Source: Pseudoxanthomonas sp. CF385 (GTDB taxonomy: Bacteria; Pseudomonadota; Gammaproteobacteria; Xanthomonadales; Xanthomonadaceae). From it: 64,000 nt of DNA. Each line of letters opens with the position of its first letter. The first letter of the stretch is position 1. Under the pieces are notes generated by a model. It did not search any database. It was given only the letters and a program-made list of their open reading frames with translations, and was not told where the DNA came from. The stretch is taken from the NCBI RefSeq assembly GCF_900104255.1, contig NZ_FNKZ01000002.1, positions 372,001 through 436,000 of the forward strand, written 5' to 3'. Below are positions 48,228 through 60,321 of the stretch, piece by piece. A program made the position numbers and the translations under genes.

Positions 48228-48827
48228 TCAAGCTGTTGCGTGGGCGGCGGTGGCCGACGACGGATGGATGCCGAACTCGCGCAGCAGCTTCGCGGTCTCG
48301 TGGAGGGGCAGGCCCATGACGGCCGAATAACTGCCGTCCAGGCGGGTGACGAACTGCTCGGCGCGTCCCTGGATGCCGTAGGCGCCGGCCTTGCCCATCG
48401 CCTCGCCGCTGGCGACGTAGGCCGCGATGTCGGCATCGTCCAGCTCGGCGAAGCTGACCTCCGTAACCACCAGGGCCTGCGCTTCGCGCCCGGCGCTGAC
48501 CACCGACACGGCGGACACCGCCTGGTGCGTACGACCGGAGAGGCGGCGCAACATCGCGGCGGCTTCGACCTCATCGGCCGGCTTGCCGAAGACCTCGTCG
48601 CCCAGGATCACCTCGGTGTCGGCCCCCAGCACGACCGCACCGGGCGTGGCGACGACCTTCAGCAGCCCGGCACCGGCCTTCTCGCGGGCGACCCGGCGTA
48701 CGTACTCCGTGGCCGGCTCACCGGGTTGCCGGTGCTCGGGGATGTCGAGGTCGATCCGGCCGAATGCGAGCCCTAGGCGGGTCAGCAGTTCGGCACGGCG
48801 GGGGGATTGGGAGGCCAGATAGAGCAT
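48228..48827 (-). CDS. maf: Maf-family nucleotide pyrophosphatase
   Basis: Hydrolyses dTTP, UTP or modified nucleotides to monophosphates. 199 residues. [10 protein letters not shown] near the N terminus binds phosphate; [16 protein letters not shown] holds the catalytic aspartate. The YhdE-type residue pattern suggests dTTP/UTP, but this was not aligned. ATG at 48827 with no Shine-Dalgarno and a TATTCT six bases upstream, suggesting a leaderless mRNA. First gene of maf-rng-yhdP-tldD. Confidence 0.94.
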   Translation of the reverse strand: MLYLASQSPRRAELLTRLGLAFGRIDLDIPEHRQPGEPATEYVRRVAREKAGAGLLKVVATPGAVVLGADTEVILGDEVFGKPADEVEAAAMLRRLSGRTHQAVSAVSVVSAGREAQALVVTEVSFAELDDADIAAYVASGEAMGKAGAYGIQGRAEQFVTRLDGSYSAVMGLPLHETAKLLREFGIHPSSATAAHATA

Positions 48828-48833
48828 CGAGGA

Positions 48834-48839
48834 AGAATA
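48834..48839 (-). promoter_or_regulatory. Candidate -10 box of maf, six bases from the start codon
   Basis: TATTCT on the minus strand, then TCCTCG, then the maf ATG. Same spacing as at map and at the DUF502 gene. Confidence 0.3.
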
Positions 48840-48988
48840 ACCCGCGGCACCTGACTGAATGGGTCCTGATGCGGACCGGACATGGCTAACCCTGCCGCAG
48901 ATCACGGCTCGTTCATGTCATCGTGAACACCCTTGCGCGTCGACGACGACCGGGTGTCCCGCCACCCGAATCACGAAAAGGAGATCCC

Positions 48989-49732
48989 ATGCGTCTGCCC
49001 CTCATCCGCCCGCTGCTGCTCGCCCTGACCCTGTCCCTGGGAACCACCGCCGCCATGACCTCGTCCGCCCAGACCGCCCCCGCCTACGCGATCCCGTCCG
49101 ACGGCACCCTGCTCAACGTGTCGGCCCAGGCCGAGGCCTCGCGCGTGCCGGACATCGCCACGATTTCCGCCGGCGTGGTCACCCAGGCCGTGGACGGCAA
49201 CACCGCCCTGCGCCAGAACAGCGAGCAGATGGCCAAGGTGGTCGCCGCCATCAAGGCCGCCGGCATCGCCGACAAGGACGTGCAGACCAGCGGGATCAGC
49301 CTCAACCCGCAGTACCGCTACGCCGAGAACGAAGCCCCGAAGATCACCGGCTACCAGGCCAACAACACGGTGAGCGTGAAGGTCCGCGACATCGCCAAGC
49401 TGGGCAAGGTGCTGGACGCCCTGGCCGGCGTCGGCGCGAACCAGATCAACGGCCCCAGCTTCGAGATCGACAATCCGGAACCGGTCTATGACGAAGCCCG
49501 CCTGGCCGCACTGAAGAAGGCCCAGGGCCGTGCCGAGACCTACGCCAAGTCGCTGGGGCTGAAGGTGCGCCGGATCGTCAGCATCTCCGAGGGCAACGGC
49601 GGCTTCCGCCCTGTCCCGATGATGGCGATGGCCAAGATGGAAGCCCGCGATGCCGGGGGGGCGCCGCCGGTCTCGGCGGGCGAAACCACGGTCTCGGTCA
49701 ACCTGGACGTGGTGTTCGAACTGGGCAAGTAA
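48989..49732 (+). CDS. Secreted SIMPL-domain protein
   Basis: Periplasmic SIMPL (DUF541) family protein of 247 residues, related to E. coli YggE, linked to lower oxidative stress. Signal peptide of about 29 residues ending at SSAQ or AYA. The ATG at 48989 follows AAGGAG (48978-48983) by five bases. The conserved core ISLNPQYRY, ITGYQANNTVSVKVRD and the ETTVSVNLDVVFEL end are visible. Divergent from maf, followed by a terminator. Confidence 0.88.
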   Translation: MRLPLIRPLLLALTLSLGTTAAMTSSAQTAPAYAIPSDGTLLNVSAQAEASRVPDIATISAGVVTQAVDGNTALRQNSEQMAKVVAAIKAAGIADKDVQTSGISLNPQYRYAENEAPKITGYQANNTVSVKVRDIAKLGKVLDALAGVGANQINGPSFEIDNPEPVYDEARLAALKKAQGRAETYAKSLGLKVRRIVSISEGNGGFRPVPMMAMAKMEARDAGGAPPVSAGETTVSVNLDVVFELGK

Positions 49733-49753
49733 GCCCGGCCGCACCGCACCACG

Positions 49754-49779
49754 AACGGCGCCCCGAGGGGCGCCGTTTT
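49754..49779 (+). terminator. Terminator after the SIMPL-domain gene
   Basis: AACGGCGCCCC (49754-49764), GA, GGGGCGCCGTT (49767-49777), T tract to 49779. Confidence 0.8.
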
Positions 49780-49832
49780 CGTTGACGGCGTCCTGGAACC
49801 GTGCCTACGCCCAAGGTCGTAGGCCGCCCCTC

Positions 49833-49860
49833 TTGCGGCCAACGTGCGGGGGAGTACAGT
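49833..49860 (+). promoter_or_regulatory. Candidate promoter of the TonB-family gene
   Basis: TTGCGG (49833-49838), 16-base spacer, TACAGT (49855-49860), about 80 bases before the gene. Confidence 0.4.
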
Positions 49861-49942
49861 CTGGACGTGCGGCGCGGGGACGTTGCAACCCCACTCTTCG
49901 CGGCCGAGCGTTGTTCCGTTCACAGCCCTCAGGAGGTGGATC

Positions 49943-50608
49943 ATGGTTCGCGCACTACCCCACGGTTCCGACACCCGCATCGACATCGGCCGCATCGCCG
50001 CCATCGCCGCCGCCATCGCGGTCCACGCCGTCGCCCTCCTGATGCTGCTCATGCCGATGGCGGCACCGCCCTTGAAGCCGCTGGCGCTGGACGTTCCGAA
50101 GAAGCCCATCTTCCAGATCTACGAGAAGAAGGTCCTCCCCGATCCCGTGCCTGTCGTCGAGGAGCGCAAGATCGTTCCCGAAAAGAAGCCGGACGTGATC
50201 CAGAAGCGGGCCGACGTGGTGACCCCCGCCGTCGATACCCCCGTGATCGTCGAAGGCGGCAGCGAACCCATCGTCGAACATTCCGTGGTCGACGCCGGCG
50301 ATATCACCGGCCCCGTCGTGGGCGGTCCGCTACCCTCGGCGACGCTGGAATACGTCCGCGCCACGTCGCCGCGCTATCCGAACAACGAGTTGCGCAACGG
50401 TGTGCAGGGCACGGTGATGCTGCGCGTGCTGGTGGACGTGGACGGCACGCCGCTCAGCGTGACCATCGAAAGCAGCAGCGGCAACCGCAACCTGGACAAG
50501 GCCGCGCTCCAGCATGTGCTGAAGACCTGGCGCTTCAAGCCCGCCATGCAGAACGGCCAGGCCGTGCAGGCTTACGGCTTGGTGCCGATCGCCTTCAGCC
50601 TGCAGTGA
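49943..50608 (+). CDS. TonB-family energy transducer
   Basis: Inner-membrane protein linking the proton motive force to outer-membrane receptors. 221 residues: one transmembrane segment (about 17-38), a Pro/Lys/Val-rich periplasmic spacer (about 45-125) and a C-terminal TonB domain (about 130-220) with SPRYPNNELRNGVQGTVMLRVLVD and WRFKPAMQNG. AGGAGG (49931-49936) lies six bases before the ATG. No exbB/exbD neighbours. It may serve receptors such as that at 7.8 kb, but the pairing cannot be shown. Flanked by terminators, so monocistronic. Confidence 0.9.
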   Translation: MVRALPHGSDTRIDIGRIAAIAAAIAVHAVALLMLLMPMAAPPLKPLALDVPKKPIFQIYEKKVLPDPVPVVEERKIVPEKKPDVIQKRADVVTPAVDTPVIVEGGSEPIVEHSVVDAGDITGPVVGGPLPSATLEYVRATSPRYPNNELRNGVQGTVMLRVLVDVDGTPLSVTIESSSGNRNLDKAALQHVLKTWRFKPAMQNGQAVQAYGLVPIAFSLQ

Positions 50609-50626
50609 CCCGGAAGACGTAAACGG

Positions 50627-50653
50627 AAAAGCCCGCCGGAAGGCGGGCTTTTT
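50627..50653. terminator. Bidirectional terminator, TonB-family gene and rlmH
   Basis: AAAAGCCCGCC (50627-50637), GGAA, GGCGGGCTTTTT (50642-50653). The A and T tracts serve both convergent genes. Confidence 0.88.
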
Positions 50654-50665
50654 CTTTGCCCGCGC

Positions 50666-51136
50666 TCAGGCGCGGTGGTACGGATGGTTCGCCAGCATCG
50701 CCGCGGCGCGGTACACCTGTTCGGCGACGACCAGCCGTACCAGCATGTGCGGCAATGTCAGCGGACTGAGCGACCACTTCTCGTGCGCCGCCGCGACCAC
50801 GTCCGGCGCATGGCCTTCCGGCCCCCCGATCAGCAACGCGAGGTCGCGACCCAGCGTGCGCCAATGCGCCAACCGCTGCGCGAGCTGTTCCGACGAATAG
50901 GGCTTGCCGGTCACTTCCAGCGCGACGACGTGCGCGTTCTTCGGCAACGCGGCGAGCACGCGCTTGCCTTCGTCCTCGATCGCACGCTGCGGATCGCGAC
51001 TCTTGCCGCGCAGGCCCGGTTCGATCTCGACCAGCTCGAACGGCAGCCAGTGCGAGAGCCGCTTCTGGTATTCGGCGAAGCCCTGGGCGACCCACGCGGG
51101 CGCGCGCTCGCCGGTGGCGATGAGACGGCATTTCAT
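50666..51136 (-). CDS. rlmH: 23S rRNA pseudouridine-1915 N3-methyltransferase
   Basis: SPOUT-fold methyltransferase acting on assembled 70S ribosomes. 156 residues, standard length. FLIGG-type knot loop (LLIGGPEGHAPDV) and C-terminal LVVAEQVYRA...HPYHRA are present. The ATG at 51136 gives the MKCRLIATG start; the frame is open upstream. Last gene of the lptE-holA-nadD-rsfS-rlmH series. Confidence 0.96.
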   Translation of the reverse strand: MKCRLIATGERAPAWVAQGFAEYQKRLSHWLPFELVEIEPGLRGKSRDPQRAIEDEGKRVLAALPKNAHVVALEVTGKPYSSEQLAQRLAHWRTLGRDLALLIGGPEGHAPDVVAAAHEKWSLSPLTLPHMLVRLVVAEQVYRAAAMLANHPYHRA

Positions 51137-51209
51137 GTCGCCATGATAGCGGGCTCCGGAAACGACGAAGGCGCCTGCCGGCGCCTTCGCGTGGAGACCG
51201 GATCGCGGC

Positions 51210-51626
51210 TCAGAGCCGCGATTCGTCGGCGGTCTCGACGTCCTCCGGCGGCTGGTCGCCCACGGTCCACAGGCGCTCCAATGCGTAGAACTCGCGCACG
51301 CGGGGCAGCATGACGTGGACGATGACGTCGCCCAGGTCCACGAGCACCCATTCGGCCTCACGCTCGCCTTCCACGCCCAGCGGCATGACGTCCAGTTTCT
51401 TGGCGAACCTCACCACCTCGTCGGCGATCGACTTCACGTGGCGCGTCGAGGTGCCCGAGGCGATCACGAGGTAGTCGGCGACGCTGGATTTGCCGCGCAC
51501 GTCGATCTCGACGACATCCTTGGCTTTCAGCTCCTCGACCGCGGCGTGCACCGTGGCGAGCAGGTCCGGCAGGGCCGGGGGCGGGCTGGGCAGGCGGGTC
51601 TTGATGACGTGGGCTTGGCTGGACAA
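51210..51626 (-). CDS. rsfS: Ribosomal silencing factor RsfS
   Basis: Binds L14 and blocks subunit joining in starvation. With a TTG start at 51626 the product has 138 residues; the conserved core ([29 protein letters not shown] and [18 protein letters not shown]) is intact. The frame is open to 51689 but a TATAAT box at 51657-51662 lies inside that part, so translation must begin later; no ATG is available in the N-terminal region. The ribosome binding site is poor (GGAG about 12 bases away). Start uncertain. Confidence 0.9.
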   Translation of the reverse strand: MSSQAHVIKTRLPSPPPALPDLLATVHAAVEELKAKDVVEIDVRGKSSVADYLVIASGTSTRHVKSIADEVVRFAKKLDVMPLGVEGEREAEWVLVDLGDVIVHVMLPRVREFYALERLWTVGDQPPEDVETADESRL

Positions 51627-51656
51627 AGGCTTGGTGGCTCCGGAGGTACGGCCGGG

Positions 51657-51662
51657 ATTATA
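51657..51662 (-). promoter_or_regulatory. -10 box of rsfS overlapping the nadD stop codon
   Basis: A perfect TATAAT on the minus strand whose TAA is the nadD stop codon. The only TTGACC upstream is 21 bases away, longer than usual, so the -35 element is unclear. Confidence 0.35.
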
Positions 51663-52335
51663 GCGGACCCGGCGTGGTGGCCCGGTCAAGGTAGAGCCTT
51701 TCGTCGGCGATGGCCGTTGCGACGGCCGTGGGCACGAGATGGCGCCAGGGTTCTCCGGCCGCGATCCGCCGCCGTATATCGGTGGCCGATTCGGGCTGCA
51801 GCGGATGGCTCAACCGATACACCAGGCCTGACGGCACGTCGCACAGCGCATCCGCCGAGGACGTCCAGCGCGAAGCCAGCAGGTCGCCCAGTTCGGCCGG
51901 CACGCCCGCATCCAGTGGACTTCCGGGCCGGTCGGCCACGATGAAATGGGTCAGCGCGAACAGCGACCGCCATGCCCGCCACGTCGGCAGGCCCAACAGG
52001 CTGTCGGCGCCGATCAGCAGGGCCACGGGCACGGCATCGCCTTGCTCGGCGCGCAGTTCGTGCAGCGTGTCGACCGTGTAGGAGCGGGTCTCCGGCATGC
52101 GTTCGGCGCGCAAGAGTTCGCGTCGATCCACGCAGAGGCCGTCTTCGTCTTCCACCGCGAGGTCGAGCAGGTGCGCGCGCTGCTGCGCGCTGGCACCGGG
52201 TGGCGCACGATGCGGCGGGTCTGCGGCGGGCATCAGGCGCACCGGCGCCTGCACTTCGTCCCGCGCGGCGCGCGCGATGGCCAGATGCCCGTTGTGGATG
52301 GGGTCGAACGTGCCGCCGTAGAAGAGCTGCAGCAT
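51658..52335 (-). CDS. nadD: Nicotinate-nucleotide adenylyltransferase
   Basis: Makes nicotinate adenine dinucleotide in NAD synthesis. 225 residues. The nucleotidyltransferase signature [13 protein letters not shown] is at residues 7-19, and [15 protein letters not shown] near the C terminus is the ISSTxIR-type motif. The ATG at 52335 is the family start. Begins 13 bases after holA. Confidence 0.96.
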   Translation of the reverse strand: MLQLFYGGTFDPIHNGHLAIARAARDEVQAPVRLMPAADPPHRAPPGASAQQRAHLLDLAVEDEDGLCVDRRELLRAERMPETRSYTVDTLHELRAEQGDAVPVALLIGADSLLGLPTWRAWRSLFALTHFIVADRPGSPLDAGVPAELGDLLASRWTSSADALCDVPSGLVYRLSHPLQPESATDIRRRIAAGEPWRHLVPTAVATAIADERLYLDRATTPGPL

Positions 52336-52348
52336 TCCGACGCGCCCG

Positions 52349-53383
52349 TCAGGCCACCAGCAACCGCACGGCCTTGGCTTCGGCGATGGCCAGCAGCAGG
52401 CGCTCCAGCGCCACCCAGGCATCGCCCTCGCCCCGGCCCTTCGCGGTGCGGTCGATCTTCGAGGCCTCGGCGACGAAGCGGTCCCAGCGCGCGGGCGAGG
52501 CGTGCCGCTGCAACGCGCGCTTGAACGGCGCCTGCTTGGCTTCCCAGATGCCCTGCGACTTCATTTCGGCCGCGAGATTGCCGCCGCCGGCCTGCACGCG
52601 CGCCAGCGTGGCGGTGCGCAGCAGTTCCTTGACGATCATCGGCATCAGGCCGGCGACCACGTCGCCCTCGGCCCGCAGGCCAGCAAGGATGCGCGAAACC
52701 TGCGCGCCCTGCCCCGCCAGTACGGCATCGGTGAGGCGGAACACGTCGTAGCGTGCCGCGTTCGCGACCAGCGCTTCCATCCGGTCGACGTCCAGCGTCT
52801 GTCCATCGCTGAGCAGCGCCAGCTTGTCGATCTCCTGCGCGGCGGCGAGCAGGTTGCCTTCGACGCGCTCGGCCAGCAGTTGCACCGCCTCGCGATCGGC
52901 GCGAAGGCCCTTGCTGCGCAGCCGGCTCTCGATCCAGCCCGGCAATTCGTGCGGCTTGATGGCCCACGCCACGGCGACTACGCCGACGCGCGCGACGGCG
53001 TCGCTCCACTTGCCCTGGTACGCCTTGCCCCATTCGCCCGCGGTGATCAGCAGGACCACGTCGGGCGGCGGATTGGCGCAGAACGCGCTGATGACCTCGG
53101 CGCCCTCCTTGCCCGGTTTCCCGCCCGGCAGGCGTACTTCGACCAGTCGGCGCGCACTGAACAGGCTGGGCGCGTTGAAGCTGGCATCCAGCTGGCCCCA
53201 ATCGAAATCGCGGCCGTCGGCATCGAATACTTCGCGCTCGCCGATGCCCTGGGCCCGCGCCTGCGCGCGCACGGCGTCGGCGGCCTCCAGCACGCGCAGG
53301 ATTTCGGGACCCGCGATCAGGTAGACCGGATGCAACGGCTCGGACGCGCCACGCGCGGCCAGCTGTTCCGGTTTCAGCTCCAT
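52349..53383 (-). CDS. holA: DNA polymerase III delta subunit
   Basis: Opens the beta sliding clamp in the clamp-loader complex. 344 residues. N-terminal AAA-like fold (HPVYLIAGPEILRVLEAAD), central FNAPSLFSARRLVEVRLP clamp-contact region, C-terminal helical collar. The ATG at 53383 overlaps the lptE stop by one base (TGATG), implying coupling. Confidence 0.95.
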   Translation of the reverse strand: MELKPEQLAARGASEPLHPVYLIAGPEILRVLEAADAVRAQARAQGIGEREVFDADGRDFDWGQLDASFNAPSLFSARRLVEVRLPGGKPGKEGAEVISAFCANPPPDVVLLITAGEWGKAYQGKWSDAVARVGVVAVAWAIKPHELPGWIESRLRSKGLRADREAVQLLAERVEGNLLAAAQEIDKLALLSDGQTLDVDRMEALVANAARYDVFRLTDAVLAGQGAQVSRILAGLRAEGDVVAGLMPMIVKELLRTATLARVQAGGGNLAAEMKSQGIWEAKQAPFKRALQRHASPARWDRFVAEASKIDRTAKGRGEGDAWVALERLLLAIAEAKAVRLLVA

Positions 53384-53928
53384 CAGGGGGCCGCGTTCAC
53401 CGGGCCGGAACGCACCACGCCGTCGACGCGGCGCAGGATCGACGCCGCCATCTCGCGACGGAGTTCTTCCGCCAGCACTTCGCGCTCGGTGGTCGTGCCG
53501 GTCGCGTCCTGCGGCGGCGACACGTAGTCGCGCGACAGTTCGACGACCTGCTGCGGCACCAGGTCGGTGCCATCGGCCTTGGTGAAAGCGAACACCACGG
53601 CGTAGCGGAGGCTGAATTCCTGCGCGCGCCCGAACTGGTCCACCGCGATCGGCAGGTCGCCCCACCGCTCGGACACGACGCGCAGGGTGGCGACCTGTTC
53701 GCCGGCCGCGATGTCCTCGTTTTCGCCGATCGGCGCGGCCAGCGTCGCGCCCGCAGCCTGCAGGCCGCGCGACAGGCTGGTGACCAGCGCGCTGTAGGAC
53801 GTCGTCGAGCCGACCACCCTCACCGGCCCGAGGTCGGCCGGCAACGCGATCTGGTTGCGCAGGTGGAAGCCGCAACCGGCCAGCAGGACCAGGGCGGCGA
53901 GGAGCATCGGCAGGCGGAATCGGGTCAT
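53383..53928 (-). CDS. lptE: LPS-assembly lipoprotein LptE
   Basis: Outer-membrane lipoprotein that plugs the LptD barrel for LPS insertion. 181 residues. Signal peptide with lipobox LAGC (Cys19), followed by GFHLRNQIALP, the family start. Starts 90 bases after leuS and is coupled to holA. CAGACT lies six bases before the ATG, but the gene probably also reads through from leuS. Confidence 0.95.
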   Translation of the reverse strand: MTRFRLPMLLAALVLLAGCGFHLRNQIALPADLGPVRVVGSTTSYSALVTSLSRGLQAAGATLAAPIGENEDIAAGEQVATLRVVSERWGDLPIAVDQFGRAQEFSLRYAVVFAFTKADGTDLVPQQVVELSRDYVSPPQDATGTTTEREVLAEELRREMAASILRRVDGVVRSGPVNAAP

Positions 53929-54018
53929 GGGCGAAGTCTGGACGAGGCCGTCATGGGCGGCAATAGCGTAGCCCGCCCGCAGGTGAACACGGAGGCAAGG
54001 CGCCGCAAGCGCCCGTCC

Positions 54019-56739
<2,721 letters not shown>

Positions 56740-56772
56740 TTAGCATGAGGGGGTCGAAACAGGGGATTCCAG

Positions 56773-58083
56773 ATGAACAAGACCGTCCTTGCCCTCGCCG
56801 TGGCCGCCTGCGGCCTGTTCGCCGGCATGACCGCCATGGCCGCCGAACCGGCCGCGCCCGCCACGCTCGCGCTGCACTGCGAGCGGGTCTTCGACGCCCG
56901 CAGCGGCAAGGTCCTGGGCGAGCACACCCTCCTGATTCGCGACGGCCGGATCGCCGAGGTCATCCCCGGCCGCGCCAAACTGGCCGACGCCGAATCGATC
57001 GTCCTGGCCGACCACACCTGCACGCCGGGCTGGACCGACCTGCACGTGCACCTGGATGGCGAGTCCAGCCCGCAGAGCTATTCGGAAGGCTTCCGCCTGG
57101 ATCCGGTCGATTTCGCCTACCGCTCGGTCGGTTACGCCGAGAAGACGCTGATGGCCGGCTTCACCAGCGTGCGCGACCTCGGCGGCGAGGTCACCCTGCA
57201 CCTGCGCGACGCGGTGAACCAGGGCGCCGTGAAGGGCCCACGCATCTTCGCCGCCGGTACCTCCATCGCGACCACCGGCGGCCACGCCGACCCCACCAAC
57301 GGCTTCAACACGCACCTGGCGCACCTGATGGGCCCGCCGGGCCCCACCGAAGGCGTCATCAACTCCATCGACGACGCCCGCCAGGCCGTGCGCCAGCGCT
57401 ACAAGGACGGCAGCGACGTCATCAAGATCACCGCTACCGGCGGCGTGCTGAGCTACGCCAAGTCCGGCGACGCGCCGCAGTTCACCGTCGAGGAGGTGAA
57501 GGCCATCGTCGACACTGCGCGCGACTACGGCTTCCGCGTGGCAGCGCACGCGCACGGCAAGGAGGGCATGAAGCGCGCCATCCTCGGCGGCGTGACCAGC
57601 ATCGAGCACGGCACCTACATGGACGACGAGGTGATGCGGCTGATGAAGCAGCATGGCACGTGGTACGTGCCGACGATTTCCGCCGGCCGCTTCGTCGCCG
57701 AGAAGGCGAAGATCGATGGCTACTTTCCGGCCGTAGTGCGACCGAAGGCCGAGCGCATCGGCGCGCTGATCCAGGAAACCGCCGGCAAGGCCTACCGCAA
57801 CGGCGTGAAGATCGCCTTCGGCACCGACATGGGCGTGGGTCCGCACGGCGACAACGCGCGCGAGTTCGTCTACATGGTCGAAGCCGGCATGCCCGCGGCC
57901 TATGCGCTGCAGGCGGCGACGATCCGCGCGGCGGAAGTGCTGGGCGTGGACGACCAGGGCGTGATCGAGGCCGACAAGCGCGCCGACATCGTGGCCGTGC
58001 CGGGCAATCCGGTGGAAGACATCAACGCCGTGCTGAAGGTGGATTTCGTGATGAAGGACGGCAAGGTCTACCGCCGCCCGTGA
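56773..58083 (+). CDS. Secreted metal-dependent amidohydrolase
   Basis: Imidazolonepropionase-like amidohydrolase of the Xaa-Pro dipeptidase/arginine-lysine carboxypeptidase group. 436 residues. Signal peptide cut after AMA (about residue 23). TIM-barrel metal ligands: H91 and H93 (HVH), a lysine K218 likely carbamylated, H259 and/or H261, H279 (IEHG) and D352 (GTDMG). Substrate is probably a dipeptide or N-acyl compound but cannot be fixed. Located alone between divergent leuS and a convergent membrane-protein gene. Confidence 0.88.
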   Translation: MNKTVLALAVAACGLFAGMTAMAAEPAAPATLALHCERVFDARSGKVLGEHTLLIRDGRIAEVIPGRAKLADAESIVLADHTCTPGWTDLHVHLDGESSPQSYSEGFRLDPVDFAYRSVGYAEKTLMAGFTSVRDLGGEVTLHLRDAVNQGAVKGPRIFAAGTSIATTGGHADPTNGFNTHLAHLMGPPGPTEGVINSIDDARQAVRQRYKDGSDVIKITATGGVLSYAKSGDAPQFTVEEVKAIVDTARDYGFRVAAHAHGKEGMKRAILGGVTSIEHGTYMDDEVMRLMKQHGTWYVPTISAGRFVAEKAKIDGYFPAVVRPKAERIGALIQETAGKAYRNGVKIAFGTDMGVGPHGDNAREFVYMVEAGMPAAYALQAATIRAAEVLGVDDQGVIEADKRADIVAVPGNPVEDINAVLKVDFVMKDGKVYRRP

Positions 58084-58104
58084 TCGACCGCGGTGCCTGG
58101 CGGA

Positions 58105-58701
58105 CTACCTCCGCCAGGCCGCCACGCACAGCCACAGCAGCCACGCGGCATAGCCCAGCCGCTGCGCGATGCCCGCCGGCATCAGCGCGACCGCGACCAA
58201 CGCACTGAACAACACGATCACGGCCGCCACGGCGCTCGCGATCACCGCCGGACGCCACCCGCTGCGTCCGCGCATCCCGAGGGTGAACAGCGCCGCGCCC
58301 GGCACGAACGCCACCCACCACAGCAGCCACGCCGTCGCGTGCAGGCTGCTGGCGTCGTTGTGCAGGTCGTCCGGATCCAGCGGCAGCACGCCCAGGCCGA
58401 CGAAGCCCAGCGCGGACAGCAGCAGGAACTGCGCGCCCACGCGGGCGGTCCAGCCCGCATCGGCCGGCAGCCGATGCCGCAGGTCCAGCGCGACCACCGC
58501 GGCCAGCAGCCCCGTCAGGACGAAGCCCAGCAGGTTGAAGCCCAGTGCGTGCGGCACGCCTTTCGCGCCCAGCACCGCGACCGGATGCCAGACCTGCGAA
58601 TAGCCGGACAACGCCAGGCCGAAACCGAGCACCGCGCAGGTGAAGACGCCGGCGGCGATTGCGCCGGTCCAGGGCAGCAGGCGGGACAGGAAAGGCGGCA
58701 T
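58105..58701 (-). CDS. DUF998-type integral membrane protein
   Basis: 198 residues, about six hydrophobic segments. DUF998-like features include SGYSQVWHPVAVLGAKGVPHALGFN in the first loop and LHNDASSLHATAWLLWW. Function unknown. The start at 58701 (MPPFLSRLLPW) is chosen for its proper first transmembrane segment; the frame is open to 58767. Convergent with the amidohydrolase; its stop lies 21 bases from it. Confidence 0.75.
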   Translation of the reverse strand: MPPFLSRLLPWTGAIAAGVFTCAVLGFGLALSGYSQVWHPVAVLGAKGVPHALGFNLLGFVLTGLLAAVVALDLRHRLPADAGWTARVGAQFLLLSALGFVGLGVLPLDPDDLHNDASSLHATAWLLWWVAFVPGAALFTLGMRGRSGWRPAVIASAVAAVIVLFSALVAVALMPAGIAQRLGYAAWLLWLCVAAWRR

Positions 58702-58782
58702 GCGAAGGCTTGCGAGGGCGGAAACAACGCGGGCAGGCCGTCGTGGCCTGCCCGCTCGGATATCCATCTTAACGCCGGCGCG

Positions 58783-59373
58783 TCATTCCTTTTCCCAACC
58801 GGTCCGGCCGCCCTGTGCGGTCGCCTGGTTGTCCTTCAGGTAATCCAGCGCGAGCGAGGCGCTGCGCACCAGCATGCTGTTGTCCGCCGCGCCGAAGGTC
58901 CATGCGCCCGCCATGCCCTTGGCATGCTGGTAGAACTCCGGCGTGGCGATCACCTGGCCGGTCGCCGCGTCGGTGAGCTTCATCGTCACCAGGATGCGCG
59001 AGCTGCCGGCGAACGCGCCGGCCCAAAAGCGCGCCCCGCCACTGATGAAGCGGATCTTCTCGATGCGGGGTTCGACCACCAGCGTGCGGACGGGCATGTG
59101 CGTCGCCGGCGCCGCGTTGCGCTGGGCGGCCCATGCACCGACGCGCTCGTCGAGGTTGCGCTGGAACGACACCAGCGCCTCCTGATTGGCCTTGTGCTCC
59201 GCGTACGCGTCGGACAGCGTGGCGGGCTTGATCTCGTAGCGATCGAACGCGGCCAGCGCTTCCGCCGGCGGTGGATTCACCTCGGCCGACGCCTGGATTT
59301 CATCCTTCGCCAGCGCCTGGCCGACGACGGCCCCCGCCAGCACCATGCCCAGCACGAAACGACGCACGCCCAT
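58783..59373 (-). CDS. Periplasmic or outer-membrane protein, DUF4410-like
   Basis: 196 residues with a signal peptide (MGVRRFVLGMVLAGAVVGQALA). The ATG at 59373 follows GGAGG by five bases; the GTG one codon earlier is less likely. The mature part has IEKIRFISGGARFWAGAFAGSSRILVTMKLTDAATGQVI, resembling the DUF4410 family of small lipoprotein-like envelope proteins, but there is no lipobox cysteine. Function unknown. Confidence 0.65.
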   Translation of the reverse strand: MGVRRFVLGMVLAGAVVGQALAKDEIQASAEVNPPPAEALAAFDRYEIKPATLSDAYAEHKANQEALVSFQRNLDERVGAWAAQRNAAPATHMPVRTLVVEPRIEKIRFISGGARFWAGAFAGSSRILVTMKLTDAATGQVIATPEFYQHAKGMAGAWTFGAADNSMLVRSASLALDYLKDNQATAQGGRTGWEKE

Positions 59374-59445
59374 CACAGCCTCCGGTCCGATCGATGACGC
59401 GGCCGATGCCGCCGCGCGACCTTAGCAGAGCCCCTGCACGACGCC

Positions 59446-59664
59446 CTATGCCAAAGGTTGCCAGCGGAAGACCTCCTCCACGCCCACGCCGAACACGCGA
59501 GCGATCCGGAAAGCCAGCTCGAGCGACGGCGCATAGCGGCCCGCTTCCAGCGCGATGATCGTCTGGCGCGTCACCCCGCAGGCATCGGCCAGCGCCTGCT
59601 GGGTCATTTCGCCCTGTTCGAAGCGCAGCCGACGGATATCGTTGGCGACCGGCGTGCCGCTCAT
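59446..59664 (-). CDS. XRE-family small regulator (HTH_3 type)
   Basis: 72-residue helix-turn-helix protein. The helix-turn-helix reads MTQQALADACGVTRQTIIALEAG at about residues 20-42, the type of compact Cro/CI-like regulator often paired with a small membrane protein. The ATG at 59664 overlaps the upstream membrane-protein stop (ATGA), so they are translated together. A palindrome over the operon promoter is a plausible binding site. Confidence 0.85.
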   Translation of the reverse strand: MSGTPVANDIRRLRFEQGEMTQQALADACGVTRQTIIALEAGRYAPSLELAFRIARVFGVGVEEVFRWQPLA

Positions 59665-60299
59665 GCGGCGCCGCACCGGTCGCGCCAGTACAGCACGGCG
59701 GTGGCGACGTACTCGCATAGCCAGCCCCACATCAACGCGAACACCAGCAGGTTCGCGATCATGAAGTGGGTCGCCCATGCCAGGCGGTCGGCCGGCGAGA
59801 ACGTCAGCATCAGCGCGAGCCCGACGATGCATGCCATCAGCGCGCCACGCCCCCAGCCGGCGGCCTGCTGCTCGATCTCGCGGTCGCGCTCGTCTTCCTG
59901 CACGCGTCCCTTCCAGCGCGCGCCGAGAATGCCGGACAGCACGCTCCAGGCCACCAGCAACAACACGAGGTTGCGCCCGACGGCCGCGGCCTCCGGGTTC
60001 TCCCGCCAGGGCGCGGCGGCGAAGACATCCGCATGGGCGAGGAAATAGCCCGTCGCCGCCAGCATGAAGGCCACACCGATCCATGCCCGCCATTCGCCGG
60101 GCGACAGGCCGCGCTCGGCTTCGCCCTGCGGCATCCGCGAGATCGCATACAGCGCGGCCCACGCCACCAGCACCAGCGTCGCCGTCCCTGCCTTGCCCAG
60201 ATCGAAGCCCATCAGCGTCGACGGGCCGGCCAGCAGCGCCCAGAACGCGAGCAGCCCGAGTACGAGCAATCCCAGCCATCCACCCCGCTGCCATGCCAT
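59661..60299 (-). CDS. Membrane protein co-transcribed with the XRE regulator
   Basis: 212 residues, about five to six hydrophobic segments separated by a charged loop (RVQEDERDREIEQQAAGWGRG). The ATG at 60299 follows GGTGGAG by eight bases; an upstream ATG at 60332 lies inside the promoter palindrome and is less likely. No catalytic motif and no domain named with confidence. Its stop overlaps the regulator's start by four bases. Confidence 0.75.
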   Translation of the reverse strand: MAWQRGGWLGLLVLGLLAFWALLAGPSTLMGFDLGKAGTATLVLVAWAALYAISRMPQGEAERGLSPGEWRAWIGVAFMLAATGYFLAHADVFAAAPWRENPEAAAVGRNLVLLLVAWSVLSGILGARWKGRVQEDERDREIEQQAAGWGRGALMACIVGLALMLTFSPADRLAWATHFMIANLLVFALMWGWLCEYVATAVLYWRDRCGAA

Positions 60300-60321
60300 G
60301 ACGTGCGCTCCACCGGACAAC

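Noticed and set aside
44696..48319. 1207-residue plus-strand open frame opposite yhdP and rng
   Set aside because: Antisense shadow; the minus-strand genes have family signatures and correct neighbours.
51657..51690. Full sigma-70 promoter for rsfS
   Set aside because: TATAAT is perfect but the only TTGACC is 21 bases away, outside the usual 15-19 range, so only the -10 box was recorded.
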